This document shows, one piece after another, positions 24,904-33,358 of a stretch of 64,000 bases of DNA (the stretch's first letter is position 1; every line of letters starts with the position of its first letter). Under the pieces are notes generated by a model. The model had not been told where the DNA came from and did not search any database. It was given only the letters and a program-made list of their open reading frames with translations. Source of the DNA: Desulfobacteraceae bacterium (GTDB lineage Bacteria > Desulfobacterota > DSM-4660 > Desulfatiglandales > Desulfatiglandaceae); NCBI GenBank assembly GCA_030613055.1, contig JAUWMR010000020.1, positions 1 to 64,000 of the forward strand. The letters run 5' to 3'. The translations under genes were made by a program, and so were the position numbers.

Positions 24904-26634
24904 CTAAAAATCAAAAACAGTATCCAGTTCCTCATCGGGCACATCAAAAACTTCGTTATGCGGCCCGAGTTTTTCAAGTTTGAAAAACTCGGGCAGACGG
25001 TCATCTGCCGGAGTGAAGCCAGCCCGCGTGTTAAAATCCCTTTCCATTGTCAGCACACGTTGACCTAAGGCCCCGACATCGTCACCTGTCAGGGACAGGC
25101 CGTATTTGGCATTTACCATATCCACGACAGCAACGAAGGCATCCGGGATGTCAAGAACCGGAAAGGCCACAAACAGGCAAAGGCCGCATGTATCAATGGC
25201 TGCGGTGGCAATCTGTAAATCCCTGGATAATTTCACCTGTCCTTCGGCTTTCAGGGGGTCTACATCGCCTCCCACCTTCATTATGTTTGTTGCCACGGCA
25301 TATCCGGCCGTATGGTCCGCGCCCATTGTCGAGGTGGCGTAGGTTACACCGACACCCTTGACGGCACGTGGGTCATATGCCGGCAGGGCCTGGTTTTTGA
25401 CCACTGGGACCCGTCTTACACCGAATGCCTTGCCCACGACTGCTGCCCCTGAACCTAAGATCCGGCCCAGAGGTGTGCCTTTAGCCACCTCTGCTATGAG
25501 TTCTTCTGCGGCCGCTGCATCTCCGAACTCCTTGACCCCGCCATCCATTGCCACAGCCACCGAATTACCGAGTTCGATGGTATCAACACCGATGTCATCG
25601 CATACACGGTCTATTCGTGCTATGGCGTCAAGGTCATCGATCTCGCAATTGGGACCCCAGGCCCAGACTGTCTCATACTCAGGCCACTTGGATACATATT
25701 CACCTTTTTTATCCAAGAAGATGCCTGAACAGCGAATAATGCAGCCGGTCATACATCCGTGTGTGGGCTCTCCCTTTCGCTCAACTGTGATCTTATTGAG
25801 GGTTTCCCCGCCCACCTTATCGGCATTTTCAAAGCGTCCCGATCTGAAGTTTCGGGTGGGAAGACCACCGGCCTCGTTAATAATGTTAATCAACACATCT
25901 GTTCCATAGGTTGGAAGACCCTGGCCTGTAACAGCATGCTCGCTTAAGGCCTTGGCAAAGCGCTTGGCAGCTTCCTTAAATGCGTCTTTATCTGCCAGAG
26001 GGGCTGTCTCCCCATCTGAGGGATCGATAATAATTGCCTTGAGGCCCTTGGAGCCCATGACAGCGCCTAATCCGCCGCGGCCTGCATGGCGCGTAGGCCT
26101 TACATCCACGTCTGAAAACGCAACACTGGCGGCCGCCAGTTTCCATTCACCGGCCTGGCCAATGCTTGCAAACCCAACCTTATCGCCAAACTCGGCCTTC
26201 AGTTTATCCACAGTGGCATAATTACCAAGGCCCTTAAGATCATCGGCAGGGGACAACTCATACTTGTCTTTGCCGATAAACAGCTTATGCAGCTTCCCAT
26301 CTTGAGGCAGGTCCTCAATTACAATAGCGGCGATTCCCAGCTTGGCCAAATACTGACCAGCCTGTCCTCCTGAATTGGATTCTTTAATAGTTCCGGTAAG
26401 CGGACTTTTTGCTCCTACAGAGATACGGCCGGAATTGGCGCAGTTGGTTCCTCCCAAAAGGCCGGGGGCAAATATCAGTTTGTTGTTCGGACCGATAGGG
26501 GAGCAGGTCGGCTCCACTTCCTTGTTAACAATAGCGGAGGTCAAACCCCTTCCCCCGAGCCCCTGATAAGCCTCGGGGATTTCTTCACTTTTGACCGATA
26601 GGTCAGACATGTTGACTCTCAGGATCTTGAACAT
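24904..26634 (-). CDS. tungsten aldehyde:ferredoxin oxidoreductase family protein
   Basis: A 576-residue AOR-family enzyme, slightly shorter than the ~600 usual, with AAGGAGAATACT upstream. These enzymes oxidise aldehydes to acids (or the reverse) with a tungsto-bispterin cofactor and one [4Fe-4S] cluster. Visible are the N-terminal GGRGLTSAI and GPNNKLIFAPGLLGG (pterin-binding region), AGRGGLGAVMGSKGLKAI (about 180-197), the cluster Cys in THGCMTGCIIRC (about 290), and a later Cys pair in DTCGLCLF (about 485). Substrate unknown; an aromatic aldehyde is attractive given the cluster upstream but unproven. Divergent to two ThiS-like and one ThiF-like genes, a known neighbourhood for AORs. Confidence 0.92.
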   Translation of the reverse strand: MFKILRVNMSDLSVKSEEIPEAYQGLGGRGLTSAIVNKEVEPTCSPIGPNNKLIFAPGLLGGTNCANSGRISVGAKSPLTGTIKESNSGGQAGQYLAKLGIAAIVIEDLPQDGKLHKLFIGKDKYELSPADDLKGLGNYATVDKLKAEFGDKVGFASIGQAGEWKLAAASVAFSDVDVRPTRHAGRGGLGAVMGSKGLKAIIIDPSDGETAPLADKDAFKEAAKRFAKALSEHAVTGQGLPTYGTDVLINIINEAGGLPTRNFRSGRFENADKVGGETLNKITVERKGEPTHGCMTGCIIRCSGIFLDKKGEYVSKWPEYETVWAWGPNCEIDDLDAIARIDRVCDDIGVDTIELGNSVAVAMDGGVKEFGDAAAAEELIAEVAKGTPLGRILGSGAAVVGKAFGVRRVPVVKNQALPAYDPRAVKGVGVTYATSTMGADHTAGYAVATNIMKVGGDVDPLKAEGQVKLSRDLQIATAAIDTCGLCLFVAFPVLDIPDAFVAVVDMVNAKYGLSLTGDDVGALGQRVLTMERDFNTRAGFTPADDRLPEFFKLEKLGPHNEVFDVPDEELDTVFDF

Positions 26635-26791
26635 AGTATTCTCCTTTCATAGGCTTGTGTTAATAAGGCATTAAAAACATCATTACTATGTAATAACAAC
26701 ACACAGAAATCAAGTAAAATTTATTGAAGATTCAATAGGTTAGGTCAGTATTGACATAAGGGTAGATAGATTATGTGTTTGACATATCTGC

Positions 26792-26820
26792 TTATTTTCA
26801 CGATAATTTCGGCGTATAAT
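26792..26820 (+). promoter_or_regulatory. candidate sigma-70-type promoter for the ThiS/ThiF operon
   Basis: TTATTT at 26792-26797 and TATAAT at 26815-26820, separated by 17 bp, lie 50 bp before the first ThiS-like gene. The -10 is perfect and the -35 weak. Confidence 0.4.
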
Positions 26821-26869
26821 GCTCGTATCCTGGAAAATTTCATGAGGCAAATTTTAGAGTACACCGCGC

Positions 26870-27109
26870 ATGCCACTTAAAATACTTTTGAGTACAACAC
26901 TAAGGAAATACTGTATGGGCTATGATCCTGTAAAAGGGCTGGATCTGTCTGTTGATGGGGAAACAACAGTTGCTGAGGTTTGCAGGAAAATAAATATTCC
27001 GGCAGAAAAAATAAAAATCGTTATGATAAACGGGAAGAGTGAATCCCTGGATTACGTATTAAAGGGATCTGAACGGGTAGGTCTTTTTCCACCTGTAGGA
27101 GGGGGATAG
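26870..27109 (+). CDS. ThiS/MoaD-family sulfur-carrier-like protein
   Basis: A 79-residue beta-grasp protein with the C-terminal GG tail (FPPVGGG) that is adenylated by an E1-like enzyme and then carries sulfur as a thiocarboxylate. MoaD/ThiS spacing is seen in TTVAEVCRKINIPAEKI and VLKGSERVGLFPP. It abuts the second ubiquitin-like gene (stop TAG followed directly by ATG). With the ThiF-like gene and AOR opposite, it probably supplies sulfur for the tungsten-pterin cofactor of the AOR; this is known for MoaD in general and inferred here. Confidence 0.82.
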   Translation: MPLKILLSTTLRKYCMGYDPVKGLDLSVDGETTVAEVCRKINIPAEKIKIVMINGKSESLDYVLKGSERVGLFPPVGGG

Positions 27110-27511
27110 ATGAATTCGGAATGGGGAGAGACTCCTTTCCCCATAAAAAGGGTGTGTGACATGGCTTATGCAAATGATCGGAACATAGTCAATATCAGCG
27201 TATATGGCTTTCTCAGGCGGCATATGGACGAGCAGGGGCTTCCTTATGTTATTAAAAAAGAGATTGCGAGCAAAGGTGAGGCCGCCTATGATATTGCCAG
27301 GGGACTTCAGATTCCTCCAAAGGAAATCGAGGCCGTTTTTTTAAACGGAAAGGTAACAAATATCTATGATCCTGTGTTTCCCGGGGATCGGGTTGCGTTT
27401 TTCCCTTTTGGAACCCCGGGGCCTTACCGTGTTTTTTTAGGCATGGCCAGGGAAAATGTTAAACGTGAGCGCCGGGAGAAAAAAGGCGTGGAAAAGGGAG
27501 ACCAAAAGTGA
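27110..27511 (+). CDS. second ThiS/MoaD-like beta-grasp protein, no GG tail
   Basis: 133 residues; AGGAGGGGG precedes the ATG. The core (VYGFLRRHMDEQG, a VI..EI strand, AAYDIARGLQIPPKEIEAVFLNG, DPVFPGDRVAFFPFGTPGPYR) parallels the ThiS/MoaD fold of the preceding protein. It then ends in a charged tail (ENVKRERREKKGVEKG) rather than Gly-Gly. It therefore cannot be charged at a C-terminal glycine as is; it may be a structural partner or be processed after GTPG. It overlaps the ThiF-like start by four bases, so the three genes form one operon. Confidence 0.6.
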   Translation: MNSEWGETPFPIKRVCDMAYANDRNIVNISVYGFLRRHMDEQGLPYVIKKEIASKGEAAYDIARGLQIPPKEIEAVFLNGKVTNIYDPVFPGDRVAFFPFGTPGPYRVFLGMARENVKRERREKKGVEKGDQK

Positions 27512-28398
27512 GCGAGGATGCAGGCCCAAATATGCGTCAACTGCTGCATGAAAGCTCAAAAAAGATCAAAGATGCGGCGGCACGCAAAGTGCTCGTCCTT
27601 GAGGATTGCCAGGCCTTAAAAATAGTTAAGGAATGCGGCAGTACAGTTCATGACGTTTATTGTGAGGCCCTGAAGGCAGGTATTTACCCATACCGATATC
27701 TGCGTAACAGGGAGAGCATATCCATTGAAGAACAACTCAGCCTGGCAGAGTCCCGTGTTGCAGTGGTAGGCGCAGGGGGCCTGGGCGGACATGTTATCTT
27801 GCTGCTGGCAAGGATCGGAATCGGTCAATTAGTCGTGGTTGATCGTGATGTTTTTGATGAAACCAACCTGAATCGCCAGGCCCTGTGCAGTGATAAGGCG
27901 CTTGGCAAGCCCAAGGCTGAAGAGGCAGTCCTTGTGGTAGGATCAATTAATCCGGGGGTTGAGGTATTACCCTACAAGGTGAAACTGGATGTCTCCAATG
28001 CATCTGAAATACTGGCCGGTTCAGATGTGCTTGTAGATGCTTTAGATAACGTACCGGACAGGTTTGTCCTGGAAAATGTGGCGAAGAGGCTTGGTATCCC
28101 GCTTGTACACGGCGCAGTAGCCGGTTTTGAGGGCAGGGTAATGACAATTTTTCCCGATGATCCGGGTCTGGAGTATCTTTATGGAAATAAAGGGGCAAGT
28201 GGAGACAAGTCAAAAAGGCCCGAATCCATCCTCGGTGTCCCCACTTTCACGCCTTGTATAATCGCAACGCTGCAGGCCATGGAGGTTTTTAAGACTATTT
28301 TGAATCGGGGAAAAACTTTTCAAAACGTAATGGTGCATGTAGATCTGGAGACCGGAGAGATTAAGGAGTTTGTTTTTCAGGATCATAAACATAAATGA
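27508..28398 (+). CDS. ThiF/MoeB/HesA-family E1-like adenylyltransferase
   Basis: 296 residues, GTG start overlapping the preceding stop by 4 bp, GGGAG upstream. The nucleotide-binding VAVVGAGGLGGHVILLLAR (about 87-105), the VVDRDVFDETNLNRQ motif (Asp and Arg for ATP), DVLVDALDNVPDR, and VPTFTPCIIATLQAMEVFK near the end are classic for the MoeB/ThiF fold. The ~85-residue N-terminal extension is unassigned. No CxxC zinc pairs are seen. It should adenylate the C-terminus of the GG-tailed ThiS-like protein encoded two genes upstream. Confidence 0.88.
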   Translation: MSEDAGPNMRQLLHESSKKIKDAAARKVLVLEDCQALKIVKECGSTVHDVYCEALKAGIYPYRYLRNRESISIEEQLSLAESRVAVVGAGGLGGHVILLLARIGIGQLVVVDRDVFDETNLNRQALCSDKALGKPKAEEAVLVVGSINPGVEVLPYKVKLDVSNASEILAGSDVLVDALDNVPDRFVLENVAKRLGIPLVHGAVAGFEGRVMTIFPDDPGLEYLYGNKGASGDKSKRPESILGVPTFTPCIIATLQAMEVFKTILNRGKTFQNVMVHVDLETGEIKEFVFQDHKHK

Positions 28399-28445
28399 AA
28401 TGATTCCACCATCTCCAGACAGAGATTAGGGAGCAGGGAGGGTTC

Positions 28446-28491
28446 AAAAAACTTTGGTCAGCTTTCAGTGATTTGCGACTGAAAGCTGACC
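28446..28491 (-). terminator. Rho-independent terminator of the ZraP-like gene
   Basis: A perfect 14-bp stem, GGTCAGCTTTCAGT / ACTGAAAGCTGACC, with an 8-nt loop. On the - strand it is followed by AAAGTTTTTTG, so it ends transcription of the periplasmic-protein gene (stop at 28519). It may also block read-through from the ThiF operon. Confidence 0.75.
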
Positions 28492-28518
28492 GATCAAGAG
28501 GACTTTTCGAGGTTGATT

Positions 28519-28986
28519 TTATTTCTGGACCATGCCTTGTCCCTGACCCTGACCACGGAAACCACGCCTGCCCGCTTTGGCGACACAGCCCTTTCCACCG
28601 CCCTGGGCAAGATACTGGGATAACTGCTCAGGGGTCAGTATCGTTCTGAAGGCCAGCCGGAGGTCCGTGTTTTTTTCCTGGACTTGCTCCCTCAATTTGC
28701 TGAGTTCTTTTTGCTTGGCCTTAATCTTGGCAGCGTCAGGATTTGTCTGCATCCACAACAACCTCAGTTCGGCCCGCTTGCTGTATAACTGGGTTCGAAC
28801 AGGTATCATCTCTTTCATGTGTGCCTCACGCATGGCCCTGATTTTTTCGTACTGATCGGCTGTCAGGTTCAGGTTGGAAATTGTACGTGCTCCAATCCCC
28901 GCTCCTTTACCTTTGGGTTGGGCCATGGCCATATTGGCCGAAGCGACAAAGAGAAACAATGTTGCAAGAATAATTGTTTTTTTCAT
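28519..28986 (-). CDS. periplasmic Spy/CpxP/ZraP-type stress protein
   Basis: The ATG at 28986 follows AAAGGGAGGTAC and begins a signal peptide (MKKTIILATLFLFVASANMAMA), giving 155 residues. The mature part is helical and charged with LNLTADQYEKIRAMREAHMKEM, split here, and FRTILTPEQLSQYLAQ, the paired LTxxQ motifs of the Spy/CpxP/ZraP family. These are periplasmic chaperones or metal-responsive regulators. The tail is Gly/Arg/Gln-rich (RRGFRGQGQGQG). The gene is divergent from a ZraS/ZraR-like kinase and sigma-54 regulator pair and has its own sigma-54 promoter, the zraP-zraSR layout of enterobacteria. Confidence 0.82.
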   Translation of the reverse strand: MKKTIILATLFLFVASANMAMAQPKGKGAGIGARTISNLNLTADQYEKIRAMREAHMKEMIPVRTQLYSKRAELRLLWMQTNPDAAKIKAKQKELSKLREQVQEKNTDLRLAFRTILTPEQLSQYLAQGGGKGCVAKAGRRGFRGQGQGQGMVQK

Positions 28987-29039
28987 TTTTTTGTACCTCC
29001 CTTTCATTTTGTTGTTATTGTATTTTTGTGATTTTATTC

Positions 29040-29055
29040 TGCACGATGTGTGCCA
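29040..29055 (-). promoter_or_regulatory. sigma-54 promoter of the ZraP-like gene
   Basis: On the - strand the sequence is TGGCACACATCGTGCA. It matches the sigma-54 consensus TGGCACG-N4-TTGCA with the invariant GG and GC correctly spaced. It lies 53 bp upstream of the ATG at 28986, and a sigma-54 activator gene is next door. Confidence 0.75.
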
Positions 29056-29173
29056 GGATTGTGCTCTTTGCGACAACACCTTGATAGTATTGATATTTTT
29101 AAAGAAAGATGAAAAGATTTTCCGGTATATGACGGTTTTGTTGGGCAGAATTTGTCGAAAAAGGAAAGAGGGG

Positions 29174-29191
29174 TTCGACATATTTGTCGAA
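29174..29191. promoter_or_regulatory. palindromic upstream activator site (candidate)
   Basis: TTCGACATATTTGTCGAA is a perfect 7-bp inverted repeat with a 4-bp spacer, about 120 bp upstream of the sigma-54 promoter. A second half-site, TTTGTCGAA, occurs at 29151-29159. This is the position expected for NtrC-type activator binding and could serve both divergent genes. Confidence 0.6.
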
Positions 29192-29373
29192 ATGTGCTAT
29201 CGTTTACTTCGTCATAATTTGGAGCATTGTAACAGCTCAATAAGTCGGTGTATAATTTTTACCACGAAGGACACGAAGAGGGGCAGCACCCTCGACTTTT
29301 GCAACGTTAGGGGGTAGTTTTTCGGTGAACCTCTGAACCCGTGAACGGTTACATATGTACTAATTGCATAAAC

Positions 29374-31119
29374 ATGAAAAAGGGAAAACAATATAATAGT
29401 ACTGAGGGTGACAGGACGTTGGCCAGGCCGTTTCTACAGCCTCTGGCATTGGCCCTTGTGTGTATCGTATTTATTTCCCTCGTACTAACTATGGGGCTTG
29501 TTGACTTAAGGACACTTGATAACACCCTTGCCGGCTATATGCGGGACAGGGGTCTGGCCATTATAAGAAATGTTCATCAGGTCGCGGAACATCATTTTCA
29601 ACGGTTGACGCAATCTCAAATGGCAAGACTGGAAGTTGCAACCGGGCCTTCCATTTCAGATGAAGACTTTTCCTTGCAGGAATCATTAATCATTAACCTT
29701 GTGGAACTGGCCCGGGAGATTGATTCTGAATGGGAGACAGGCAAGTATAGTTCTGAACAATTAGCATTTTTTGCTGCAAGAGAGGAACTGAGGCTGATTG
29801 CCTTCGTAAATGACCAGGGAATCGTTACTTACAAGAGCAGGGTAGTTCCGTCAGAGCTTTTAGGGCTTGTCGATGCCGTAGTGCGGGGACGTGAGGAGAT
29901 CAAGGTCAATATTTATAACAGGGGTGGGTCCAAAGACGGATTAGGTTTTATAGCGCTTCGTCGAAAATCGGGGAGAGGAACCATTATCCTGGCCCTGGAT
30001 CATCAGAACATCGTTTCATGGAGCCTGAGGCTTTGTATACAGAAGGCGATTTATGAGGTCGGGCAAAGTCCAGACACTTTCTACTTTATTGTACAGGATC
30101 AAGCCGGCAGAACCTTGGGGCAGGCAGGGGAGATGCTTGAGGGCCGCAGAGAAAAACCTGAAATTGTGAGTACTGAAAAGGATACATCAGGTGTAGTGAG
30201 CAGGAAGATCATTTTGGCCGGACAGCATGTTCTGGAAATTGAAGCACCCATCAGTTTTGGCAAGGGATTCGCTGGCGTGGCGCGAGTTGGTCTTAAAAGA
30301 GAGAGGGCTGATCAGGTTCTAAAAAAAGAACAAGGAAGATTATTGGTCTCCATGGGTTTTTTGGTTGTCATCACTTTTATTTCCATGTGGCTTCTTTACA
30401 AAAACCAGAACAGGCATCTGGCCAGGATGCAGGAAATTGAAAGGCAGCTACACCAGGCGGAAAGGCTTTCGGCATTGGGGCGTCTTGCTGCTGGCGTTGC
30501 CCACGAGATTAGAAATCCGCTCAACGCCATCAGTATGGCAAGCCAGAGGCTACAAAGGAATAATCCTGACCAACTTACAAGCGTGATAAGGGATGAAATC
30601 AGCCGGCTTAACCGGATAATTGAGGAGTTCCTTATTTTTTCAAAGAGCCGCAAGCTGGAATTTGGCCATCACGATCTAATAGAACTCTTAGGACAGATTG
30701 TTCTTTTGATAAATGAGGAAGCAGATTCAAGGGGGATAAAGGTCCTGACCCGCGGAGATTATACTTCTTTTATCGTATTGATGGATTTTGACAAGCTAAA
30801 GCAGGCTATTTTTAATATTGTCAAGAATGCAATGGAATCGATCTCAGGCAAGGGTTCGGTCACTCTTTCCGTGGAACCTGAAAGGAAAGGATGGATAAGT
30901 CTAAAGATTTTAGATACGGGAAGCGGCTTGACTGCCAATGAGATAGAACAGATTTTCAATCCGGATTATACGACCAAGGAGAAAGGATTGGGCCTGGGTC
31001 TTCCCCTTGCCTATGAGATTATCCGGGGGCATGGTGGGGAGGTCAAAGTGTGGAGTAAAAAAGGATCCGGGACTTCGTTTGAAATATTGCTGCCAGGAAG
31101 TGAGGGGCAAGAGAGGTAA
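29374..31119 (+). CDS. membrane sensor histidine kinase, ZraS/NtrB-like
   Basis: About 581 residues from the ATG at 29374; the frame extends to a GTG at 29341. Architecture: TM1 (LALALVCIVFISLVLTMGLV), an extracytoplasmic sensor region of ~280 residues, TM2 (LLVSMGFLVVITFISMWLLY), and a HisKA with His in AAGVAHEIRNPLNAIS. The HATPase follows, with NIVKNAMESI (N box), LDTGSGLTANEIEQIF (G1) and KGLGLGLPLAYEII (G2). This is the class that senses metal or envelope stress and phosphorylates an NtrC-type regulator; its partner is the next gene, 42 bp away. The signal itself is unknown. Confidence 0.88.
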   Translation: MKKGKQYNSTEGDRTLARPFLQPLALALVCIVFISLVLTMGLVDLRTLDNTLAGYMRDRGLAIIRNVHQVAEHHFQRLTQSQMARLEVATGPSISDEDFSLQESLIINLVELAREIDSEWETGKYSSEQLAFFAAREELRLIAFVNDQGIVTYKSRVVPSELLGLVDAVVRGREEIKVNIYNRGGSKDGLGFIALRRKSGRGTIILALDHQNIVSWSLRLCIQKAIYEVGQSPDTFYFIVQDQAGRTLGQAGEMLEGRREKPEIVSTEKDTSGVVSRKIILAGQHVLEIEAPISFGKGFAGVARVGLKRERADQVLKKEQGRLLVSMGFLVVITFISMWLLYKNQNRHLARMQEIERQLHQAERLSALGRLAAGVAHEIRNPLNAISMASQRLQRNNPDQLTSVIRDEISRLNRIIEEFLIFSKSRKLEFGHHDLIELLGQIVLLINEEADSRGIKVLTRGDYTSFIVLMDFDKLKQAIFNIVKNAMESISGKGSVTLSVEPERKGWISLKILDTGSGLTANEIEQIFNPDYTTKEKGLGLGLPLAYEIIRGHGGEVKVWSKKGSGTSFEILLPGSEGQER

Positions 31120-31161
31120 AGCAATATCCGTGTAGGTAAACCCTGGGATGAGCGGTTAAAG

Positions 31162-32526
31162 GTGATGAAAAATTTAAATATACTTGTTGTAGAAGACGGC
31201 AGGTCCCAGAGGGAAATGCTTAGAGATTTCCTCGTGGGTGAGGGATATGACGTTTCTGAAGCGGAAAGAGGGGACAAAGCCGTGGAGCTGGTAAAAGATG
31301 GCTACTTCGATTTGCTGCTTCTTGATTACAAGATGCCCGGTATGGATGGCATGGCCGTGCTCGAAGAGGTAAAACGCATAAACCCGGAGATTGATGTCAT
31401 CATGATGACTGCCTATGGCACGGTTGAGACTGCCGTAAAGGCCATGAAGACAGGTGCCGCCGACTACATCACCAAGCCGATAGAATTAGAAGAACTTTTG
31501 ATACTCATAGACCGGATTTCTGAGCGGCGGGTCCTTGTGAAAGAAAACAGGATCCTGCGGGAGGAGTTGAGAGAAAAAGAGGTTACTACTGATCAGATAA
31601 TCTATCAGAGCCAGGTTATGGGTGAATTGATCAACTTAGCTGGAAGGGTAGCGGGCAGCAATGCAACGGTATTGATCCAGGGTGAAAGCGGTACGGGAAA
31701 AGAACTTGTGGCCCGCCTGATCCATAACCTCAGTCCGCGTTCGGAAAAGCCTATGATTACCGTGAACTGCGCTGCGTTGTCTGAGAACCTGTTGGAAAGT
31801 GAACTTTTTGGCCATGAAAAAGGAGCCTTTACCGGTGCGGAAAGAAGGAGGATCGGGCGTTTTGAAGAGTCGGACGGAGGAACGCTCTTTTTAGATGAGA
31901 TCGGGGATCTTTCTCAGTCGGTTCAAGTGAAACTACTGCGGTTTCTGCAGGAGCGGGAGTTCCAGCGTGTGGGGGGAAACCAGACGCTTCGGACTGACGT
32001 TCGAATCATCAGTGCTACAAACCAGGATCTTCACGCGAGGGTAAAGGAAAGTAAATTCAGAGAGGATCTGTTTTACAGGCTGAATGTGGTTGGAATCGTT
32101 ATTCCTCCGTTAAAGGAAAGAAAGGAGGATGTGTCGCCATTGATTGACCATTTTCTGAGATATTTTGCCATTGAGAATGGGAAAGAGATCCAGGGAATCA
32201 GTGCCGAGGCAAGGGATCTTCTTCTGAAATACGATTTTCCGGGGAACGTGAGGGAGCTGGAAAACATTATTGAAAGGGCGGTAGTTATCGCACGCGGATC
32301 GGTTATTTCGAGCGCTGATCTTCCATTTACTGTGCCGCCCACGCTGTCCGATCAGGGCGAATTCAAAGCCAGTGGAACCCTGAAAGAATCGGTTGATGCC
32401 CTGGAACATCAGATGATCAGGGAGGCTATGGTAAAAACATCAAAACATCAAACCAGGGCCGCCAGCCTCTTAGGTATTAGCGAACGCACGCTCAGGTATA
32501 AACTAAAGAAATATGGACTTAAATGA
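31162..32526 (+). CDS. sigma-54-dependent response regulator, ZraR/NtrC-like
   Basis: 454 residues in three domains. The receiver (1-120) has VVEDGRSQ, acceptor Asp in LLLLDYKMPGMDG, MMTAYG and ITKPIE. The AAA+ sigma-54-interaction domain has Walker A GESGTGKE, the sigma-54-binding loop GAFTGAE, Walker B GTLFLDEIGDL, and the R-finger region NVRELENIIERAVV. The C-terminal Fis-type helix-turn-helix ends HQTRAASLLGISERTLRYKLKKYGLK (split here). Together with the upstream kinase it should activate the sigma-54 promoter at 29040. An upstream start at an in-frame codon is less likely. Confidence 0.93.
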   Translation: MMKNLNILVVEDGRSQREMLRDFLVGEGYDVSEAERGDKAVELVKDGYFDLLLLDYKMPGMDGMAVLEEVKRINPEIDVIMMTAYGTVETAVKAMKTGAADYITKPIELEELLILIDRISERRVLVKENRILREELREKEVTTDQIIYQSQVMGELINLAGRVAGSNATVLIQGESGTGKELVARLIHNLSPRSEKPMITVNCAALSENLLESELFGHEKGAFTGAERRRIGRFEESDGGTLFLDEIGDLSQSVQVKLLRFLQEREFQRVGGNQTLRTDVRIISATNQDLHARVKESKFREDLFYRLNVVGIVIPPLKERKEDVSPLIDHFLRYFAIENGKEIQGISAEARDLLLKYDFPGNVRELENIIERAVVIARGSVISSADLPFTVPPTLSDQGEFKASGTLKESVDALEHQMIREAMVKTSKHQTRAASLLGISERTLRYKLKKYGLK

Positions 32527-32625
32527 ATATTTTTAAAGAAGTGCTGTATGAGTAAGTACAATTGAAATGTATGTATCCGTACAATTACCCTTGACGAATC
32601 AGGCGAAAGAAGTAGAATCACTTAA

Positions 32626-32853
32626 ATGAAAAGGCGCCCATCTAAACCTCAAAATACCGAATCAGCCCAACTCCATTTGCACTTAGGCACTCTTTTTTCC
32701 CCGAAGCAAAAAGAGCTTGTCTTTAAAAGGCTTAACGGAGAGTCATTTACAAAGACAGAAAAGGAATATTATTCAAGGGTTGTCAAAAAGAAACTCCTGG
32801 CCCTTACAAACAGTGAAGTCAGGGAAATAGCTGTTATGCTTGTTAAAAAATAG
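32626..32853 (+). CDS. small conserved-looking protein of unknown function
   Basis: 75 residues, highly basic, predicted all-helical: LFSPKQKELVFKRLNGESFTK, split, then TEKEYYSRVVKKKLLALTNSEV. The pattern suggests a small nucleic-acid-binding or regulatory protein but no family is recognised. It lies 100 bp after the sigma-54 regulator on the same strand. No strong ribosome site is seen; coding status rests on the amino-acid composition. Confidence 0.45.
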   Translation: MKRRPSKPQNTESAQLHLHLGTLFSPKQKELVFKRLNGESFTKTEKEYYSRVVKKKLLALTNSEVREIAVMLVKK

Positions 32854-32901
32854 TCGTAACATTTTAGCTTCTTGAAAAAACCGATCATGGATTATAGGGT
32901 C

Positions 32902-33212
32902 GTGGGGATCTCTTTTTTAAATGCCGCATATGCTTACATTATTACATGGCACGGCAGTTAGGCCTTACAATTCAAGCAAAGGACAGCCCCATACGGAAAT
33001 CTTCATAATTAAGACCGCCATCCCTGCGTTTCGGAGCGTAGCGTAGATCCCGCTATCGGGGTTTCGAGCTCATGGTCAAAGCCCAGCCTCCGGCCCATAG
33101 GGCCTACCCTCCGGCCTGGAAGCCCTACGGGCTGGAAGCGGCCCCGGTGGGGGGGCGTGTTGCTGGCATTAGGTGAATTTGTGATGCGGCTTTCAAAAAA
33201 GAGATCCCCATG
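32902..33212. mobile_element. MITE-like element with ~28-bp terminal inverted repeats
   Basis: The left end GTGGGGATCTCTTTTTTAAA and the following ATGCCGCAT are mirrored at 33184-33212 by ATGCGGC, TTTCAAAAAAGAGATCC and CCATG. That is an inverted repeat of about 28 bp with few mismatches. The 250-bp interior contains GC-rich inverted segments (CCTCCGGCC, CCCTACGGGC) and no credible gene. It explains most of the 505-bp gap between 32854 and 33358. Only one copy was seen in the window. Confidence 0.6.
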
Positions 33213-33358
33213 TCTCGGTCCTGTTTTCAAAGGGCTAAACTATTACAAAAGCTGAAGTATTATAAATAGCCTACAAGCCGGTATGTATTTATTGCCAGAG
33301 ATGAAACGGATCTTTCTTTATTATACTTTGGGGAATTCAGCCCCCGGGAGACCTTGAG

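Noticed and set aside
33009-33230. 73-residue - strand frame
   Set aside because: It lies inside the terminal-inverted-repeat element and mirrors GC-rich inverted segments.
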